This document shows positions 16,705 to 19,918 of a stretch of DNA of 19,918 bases, piece by piece. A program made the translations under genes and the position numbers. The DNA is taken from NCBI GenBank assembly GCA_947255165.1, contig CAMYFZ010000031.1, positions 1-19,918 of the forward strand. The letters are read 5' to 3'. The number at the start of each line of letters is the position of its first letter. The first letter of the stretch is position 1. The notes below the pieces were generated by a model. The model made no database searches, had not been told where the DNA came from, and worked only from the letters and a program-made list of their open reading frames with translations. Source of the DNA: an uncultured Varibaculum sp. (GTDB taxonomy: Bacteria; Actinomycetota; Actinomycetes; Actinomycetales; Actinomycetaceae).

Positions 16705-16837
16705 GGAGGGTGTTTCTGTCTTTGGAGAGTCTTTCTGTCTTTGGAGGGTGGTTTTGTGCCTGGAGGGCGCTAATGTTGCCCATATTTCCTAGTCGCGTGC
16801 GCTGGCTTAACATTTTCACCCTCCAAGCGCTTAGAAC
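16705..16837. repeat. 19-bp repeat array B, near-copy of array A
   Basis: GGAG(G/A)G units start at 16705, 16724, 16743 and 16762, each 19 bp. A 38-bp centre (16781-16818), nearly identical to that of array A, follows, then one CCCTCC unit at 16819. The homologous block spans 16488-16641 in A and 16691-16825 in B; B is shorter by exactly one 19-bp unit. The two arrays thus form a recent direct duplication with gain or loss of a single unit. Confidence 0.85.
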
Positions 16838-16931
16838 GGCACGATACTTAGCTATTAGTTAAAAAGGTATTGCGTTTGACTTCCATAGAGGGCGTAGTTT
16901 TCATTCCCGCGGACCAAAATATTTATCTCAG

Positions 16932-17063
16932 ATGTGGGCGAAGGGCAGCAACAAGGGGTACAAGGAACAAGGACGGATTCTAGATCTATTGCTTGCAAAT
17001 CAGCTAGTCCGCGAAGCTAAAAACTACAAAAAAGCTGTTCAACAGGATGCGGCAATGGAGTGA
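16932..17063 (+). CDS. Small ORF or 5'-truncated gene remnant (43 aa)
   Basis: An ATG-started frame gives a 43-residue basic, helical-looking peptide with GYKEQGRILDLLLANQLV and a C-terminus rich in Lys, Ala and Gln. The frame stays open 69 nt further upstream to a TAA at 16860-16862, and the upstream translation (AFDFHRGRSFHSRGPKYLSQ) also looks protein-like, but it holds no ATG, GTG or TTG. No Shine-Dalgarno sequence precedes the ATG. This suggests the tail of a gene whose 5' part was lost near array B, though a genuine small protein is possible. It converges on the AbiEi-like gene, with 9 nt between their ends. I do not recognise the family. Confidence 0.35.
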   Translation: MWAKGSNKGYKEQGRILDLLLANQLVREAKNYKKAVQQDAAME

Positions 17064-17072
17064 TCGAATCCG

Positions 17073-18143
17073 CTACATATTAAACGCGGGTTTTTTTAAC
17101 CGGTATAAGGGCGGAAGTGCCACACCGTTCCAGCTGGTACTTAGTCGTTTGCGCAGAAAATTTGCGAACCCCAGGGTATCCGCCACGTCCTCGTAGGTAA
17201 ATCGGTAAATACGCCATCCAAGTTTTTGGAGCTGACTTTGACGTTGCTTTTCGCCCTGGATGGCTTCATAAGCTTTGTGTGGGTCGCTGCTTTGATACTT
17301 CTTCATCCCATCGATTTCGAACGCTTCGCGAATCTTGGGGAGTGCAGCATCCAGGAAGTAACTCTGAGCGTTTGAAATTTTGACTTGGAACTGAGGAATT
17401 AGTCGCTTTACCTGCGCTAACTGTGATGCGGCATGAAATAAAGATTCTGCATAGCTTTCGAATCGCGGATCCATATTTGCGAGTATCCGCCGAGCCTGGG
17501 GCGCCCCGAGTCGCTTCCGGTACTTTCTGGCTAGGCTATACATCTGCTCGCGGAGCTTCGGGATGCGATCTGCGACAACCTCTCGACTACGGCGGTCAAG
17601 CTGGTTCCACTGTGGTATGAGCTTTCGAGCTGCAGAATCGGCAACTGCTTGGGCGCTTCCTGCCGGTAACCAGGCCGCGCATTGCAAGGTTGTCACAGGA
17701 AGATCGGTAGCGCGCACTCCGTGACCGATAAATTTTGCGGATTTTTTGGGGAGGAAGATCTTATGAAAAATCAGAGGAGTCGGTGGTATCTTCGTGCGGA
17801 TAGGACGACCCTTCGAGGTGTCCACGTCAACCCAAGCTGGCAGCAGTTTCTTTTCAAAATGCCTAGTCGAGGTATGTAAAGCAGTGTCACCTCGCAGCGA
17901 TTTTAGGGACAGGCCATGCAGCAGAGCGGCGGTTACTCCAATAAATACCGGGGGAGTGTTGCATCGCGCGGCGTGGGAAGCGATTTGTCCTAACTTTACA
18001 TGCCGGATTCTTTGCCATTTATCTGCTGATTTGAGCGGTCTAATCACGTGTCCGCGCCCGACTTTAATTAGGGAGCCGCTGGCCAGCGAGTCTGCAAGCA
18101 CTTTCCGGGAAAACGCCTGAGTGCTGATTAGTTCCGGGAACAT
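17073..18143 (-). CDS. AbiEi-like / DUF559-type putative nuclease protein
   Basis: A 356-residue protein with no signal peptide. The N-terminal ~100 residues resemble the winged-helix and following region of AbiEi-type antitoxin-like proteins (FSRKVLADSLASGSLIKVGRG, then FIGVTAALLHGLSL). The C-terminal ~130 residues look like the DUF559/Vsr-like PD-(D/E)xK fold: SYAESLF (Glu233), YFLDAALP (Asp265), AFEIDGMKKY (Glu276, Asp278, Lys281/282), then GEKQRQSQLQKLGWRIYRFTYED. This pairing is common in actinobacteria, where function is mostly unproven. No AbiEii-like toxin is adjacent, so a two-gene toxin-antitoxin system is not supported. The ATG at 18143 has only a weak ribosome site. It stands alone between repeat arrays, consistent with accessory DNA. 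Confidence 0.75.
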   Translation of the reverse strand: MFPELISTQAFSRKVLADSLASGSLIKVGRGHVIRPLKSADKWQRIRHVKLGQIASHAARCNTPPVFIGVTAALLHGLSLKSLRGDTALHTSTRHFEKKLLPAWVDVDTSKGRPIRTKIPPTPLIFHKIFLPKKSAKFIGHGVRATDLPVTTLQCAAWLPAGSAQAVADSAARKLIPQWNQLDRRSREVVADRIPKLREQMYSLARKYRKRLGAPQARRILANMDPRFESYAESLFHAASQLAQVKRLIPQFQVKISNAQSYFLDAALPKIREAFEIDGMKKYQSSDPHKAYEAIQGEKQRQSQLQKLGWRIYRFTYEDVADTLGFANFLRKRLSTSWNGVALPPLYRLKKPAFNM

Positions 18144-18260
18144 AGCTCTAGCTTCGCAGCGATGGTTTATAAAGTCCTTATCCCAATAATTCGGCCAGGA
18201 TATCTTGTGCTTATTGCTAGCTGGGGATGGACGATATTGCGATGTGGCTTAGGTGCCGCG

Positions 18261-18449
18261 GGAGGGTGTTTTGGTCGCGGGAGGACGGAAATGTCTCATC
18301 AGGGGAGAAAATGCTGGTGGTATTTTGTGCTAGCGCCCTCCAGCGACGGAATCGCCCTCCGGAGTCGTAATTACCCTCCACGGACGTGAACACCCTCCGG
18401 ATATAAAATCGCCCTCCAGGGACGTGAACACCCTCCGGCGGCGAAATTT
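18261..18449. repeat. 19-bp repeat array C (two GGAGG units, centre, six CCCTCC units)
   Basis: GGAGGG at 18261 and GGAGGA at 18280 are 19 bp apart. After a 37-bp centre (18299-18335), CCCTCC occurs at 18336, 18355, 18374, 18393, 18412 and 18431, every interval exactly 19 bp (type unit CCCTCCAGGGACGTGAACA). Read on the minus strand this matches arrays A and B: repeated GGAGGGTGTT-type units, a last unit starting GGAGGGCGCTA, a centre ending ACATTTCC, then two CCCTCC-type units. It is therefore an inverted, diverged copy of the same element. Confidence 0.85.
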
Positions 18450-18469
18450 ACGGGGGTTCTCCTTATATA

Positions 18470-18541
18470 TAGGGATGCTTCTAGGGATGCTTCTAGGGGT
18501 GCTTCATCTAGATAGGGATGCTTCGTATATAGAGATGCATC
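18470..18541. repeat. 12-bp repeat cluster (TAGGGATGCTTC)
   Basis: Three copies are exactly adjacent at 18470, 18482 and 18494 (the third has one change). A perfect copy lies at 18513-18524 and a degenerate one (TAGAGATGCATC) at 18530-18541. The cluster ends about 150 bp before the LRR gene. It could be a protein-binding cluster or a slippage-prone spacer in the promoter region. Confidence 0.8.
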
Positions 18542-18692
18542 ATTTTATGCGTGAACGCCTAAGCAGTTTAAAGGGCGCCCATCTTCGGAACCATTGCGGA
18601 AAGAATATTAATTTACTATCATTGAAATGTATTTTGTTTAGCTGAGGGGAAGCCGCTAAAGATGACGGCTGACCCGTAGTTGGGGTGTTAGC

Positions 18693-19918
18693 GTGACGAG
18701 TAACGTGTTGAGCAGAAGGCTTGTTGCTTCGCTTTCGGTGTTAGGGCTGTTGTTATCCACGTTGCTGGTGATTGTGCCGATGACGGCGCCCGCAGTAGAA
18801 CAGCCGAATGCAGGTAACTCCAGCTCAACCAGTACTAATACCCCCAGTAACAGCAACTCCACAAAACCGTCTGCAAACTCCAACAAACCCAGCCCGTCCA
18901 CATCTAACCCGTCAGCATCAGAGAACCCCGCAACCGGCAACCAGGCCATACCCTTTAACTTCGAAGATCCCAGCGCGGGCGTTCCTCCGGCACTGCGTAG
19001 CCCTACTCCGATGCGGGGAGGGGTGCCGTCTGATCCTCGTTTCACTTACAACGGAACGGAAATCACCGGCCTGACCGATGCCGGCAAAAATGATCTGCAA
19101 ACTAATCACGAACTGACCATTCCCGATGGCGTCACCAAGATCGCGGCGGGCGTATTTTCGGGGCTGAAACTCACCAAGGTCACGCTTCCGGCTTCGGTGA
19201 CGGAGGTCGCCGATCGAGCTTTTTACGATAACGAGATTAAGGATCTGGTGGCGCCGGGGCTAGAAACTATAGGTGAGGGCGCATTCCAGAAGAACCAGCT
19301 AACTACTTTCACTTCGGATACGGTAATCAGCATTGGCGCGGGCGCGTTCAGCGATAACCAGTTAACCAAGGTGAATATCACCGACGCGCGCCCGGATGAT
19401 CCGCAAAACCCGCCTAAGCGGCTAACCACTATTTCGGCGAACGCTTTCCGTGACAATAAACTAACTGAGGTCACCCTGCCGAAGTATGTGACCGAGATCG
19501 GCGCTAGTGCTTTTGCCAATAACCAGCTTTCTACGGTTACGCTCCCGCCCAACCTGCAGACAGTAGGGCAGGAGGCCTTTAGCGGCAACCAGATTGAAAA
19601 GGTGAAGATTCCCGCTACCATCACCACCTTTGGCAAGGAAGTTTTTTCGAATAACAAGCGCTGGGTGGTGCTAGAAAAGGCTGACGGGCAGTCTTCGCTT
19701 CCGGCCGCAGTAACTTCCCAAAAGTATGCTTCCGGCTTTGGTCAGGTGGCCGCAGAGGACGCAGTCTCAATCACCATTAACTACCTTGACGCCGATACTA
19801 ATAAGCCCCTGCGCAGCCCGCAGGTGCTACAAAGTGAGTTCACCGAACCGGATGGCGTCTATTTCGCGGGCGAAAAAAACACTATTAAGGCGCCGCAACT
19901 GGCTGGCTACGCGGTGAC
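18693..19918 (+). CDS. Secreted BspA-like leucine-rich-repeat protein (3' partial)
   Basis: The frame is open from 18693 to the right edge: 408 codons with no stop. Residues 1-~34 look like a signal peptide (LSRRLVASLSVLGLLLSTLL, then APA). A Ser/Asn/Thr/Pro-rich low-complexity stretch spans ~40-80. From ~141 to 325 run BspA/TpLRR-type (LRR_5) repeats with the pattern LTKVTLPASVTEVADRAFYDN, repeating as LTEVTLP..VTEIGASAFANN and so on, with one irregular insertion near 231-242. From ~358 ITINYLDADTNKPL...GYAV looks like a MucBP-type domain. Such proteins are surface adhesins or host-binding factors; a wall anchor would lie beyond the window. The GTG at 18693 is the first start after an in-frame TGA and has only a weak GGGG site. 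Confidence 0.9.
   Translation, partial: MTSNVLSRRLVASLSVLGLLLSTLLVIVPMTAPAVEQPNAGNSSSTSTNTPSNSNSTKPSANSNKPSPSTSNPSASENPATGNQAIPFNFEDPSAGVPPALRSPTPMRGGVPSDPRFTYNGTEITGLTDAGKNDLQTNHELTIPDGVTKIAAGVFSGLKLTKVTLPASVTEVADRAFYDNEIKDLVAPGLETIGEGAFQKNQLTTFTSDTVISIGAGAFSDNQLTKVNITDARPDDPQNPPKRLTTISANAFRDNKLTEVTLPKYVTEIGASAFANNQLSTVTLPPNLQTVGQEAFSGNQIEKVKIPATITTFGKEVFSNNKRWVVLEKADGQSSLPAAVTSQKYASGFGQVAAEDAVSITINYLDADTNKPLRSPQVLQSEFTEPDGVYFAGEKNTIKAPQLAGYAV

Larger units (their letters stand above)
18144..18692. other. Gene-free stretch left of the LRR gene
   Basis: 549 bases without a gene I can support. 18144-18260 upstream of the AbiEi-like gene should hold its promoter, but no hexamer pair stands out. 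18261-18449 holds repeat array C and 18470-18541 the 12-bp repeat cluster. 18542-18692 is AT-rich around 18600-18645 (for example TACTAT at 18614-18619) and should hold the promoter of the LRR gene, which I cannot place with confidence. Confidence 0.6.

Noticed and set aside
17073..18143. Two-gene AbiE toxin-antitoxin system
   Set aside because: No AbiEii-like nucleotidyltransferase lies on either side, and the convergent small ORF does not resemble one.
18162..18389. 75-codon plus-strand open frame
   Set aside because: It overlaps array C, whose 19-bp period shifts frame at every unit, and shows no protein-like pattern.
16502..18449. CRISPR array
   Set aside because: The period is 19 bp with no unique spacers between repeats, the motif switches strand inside each array, and no cas genes are present.

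Overview
The window looks like chromosome from an actinobacterium, probably of the Actinomycetaceae (Varibaculum/Mobiluncus/Actinomyces-like). This rests on protein recall, not a search: the iron regulator is close to corynebacterial DtxR with every metal ligand kept, there is a DUF3027 gene behind a small cold-shock gene, SerC is of the actinobacterial type, GTG starts are frequent, and GC content is moderate.

Layout. (1) 1-4048, plus strand: carB, entering from the left edge and lacking about 41 N-terminal residues, followed 2 nt later by a TauE/SafE (TSUP) transporter. A long perfect hairpin separates this from the next, convergent block. (2) 4153-10109, minus strand: two membrane-anchored TPM-domain proteins with long cytoplasmic coiled-coil tails, then pspA; a likely envelope-maintenance cluster. 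(3) 10241-11421, plus strand: cold-shock-domain protein and DUF3027 protein, divergent from the TPM cluster across a palindrome. (4) 11638-13113: AzgA-like NCS2 purine permease with its own promoter and terminator. (5) serC on the minus strand, divergent from a DtxR/IdeR-type iron regulator. (6) 15539-16285: secreted NlpC/P60 hydrolase with a good promoter and a long hairpin at the start of its leader. (7) 16286-18692: a gene-poor stretch with unusual repeats. Three arrays of a 19-bp repeat share one plan: GGAGGG units, a 37-38 nt centre, then CCCTCC units. Two arrays lie left of an AbiEi-like/DUF559-type gene (17073-18143, minus) and the third, inverted, lies to its right. A 12-bp repeat cluster follows. 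(8) 18693-19918: a secreted BspA-type leucine-rich-repeat protein with a MucBP-like region, running off the right edge.

Blocks 1-6 read as ordinary housekeeping and envelope chromosome. Blocks 7-8 look accessory. The most unusual signal is the 19-bp array family, whose phase is kept exactly through the inversion point in two copies and whose copies flank an orphan nuclease-like gene in inverted orientation.
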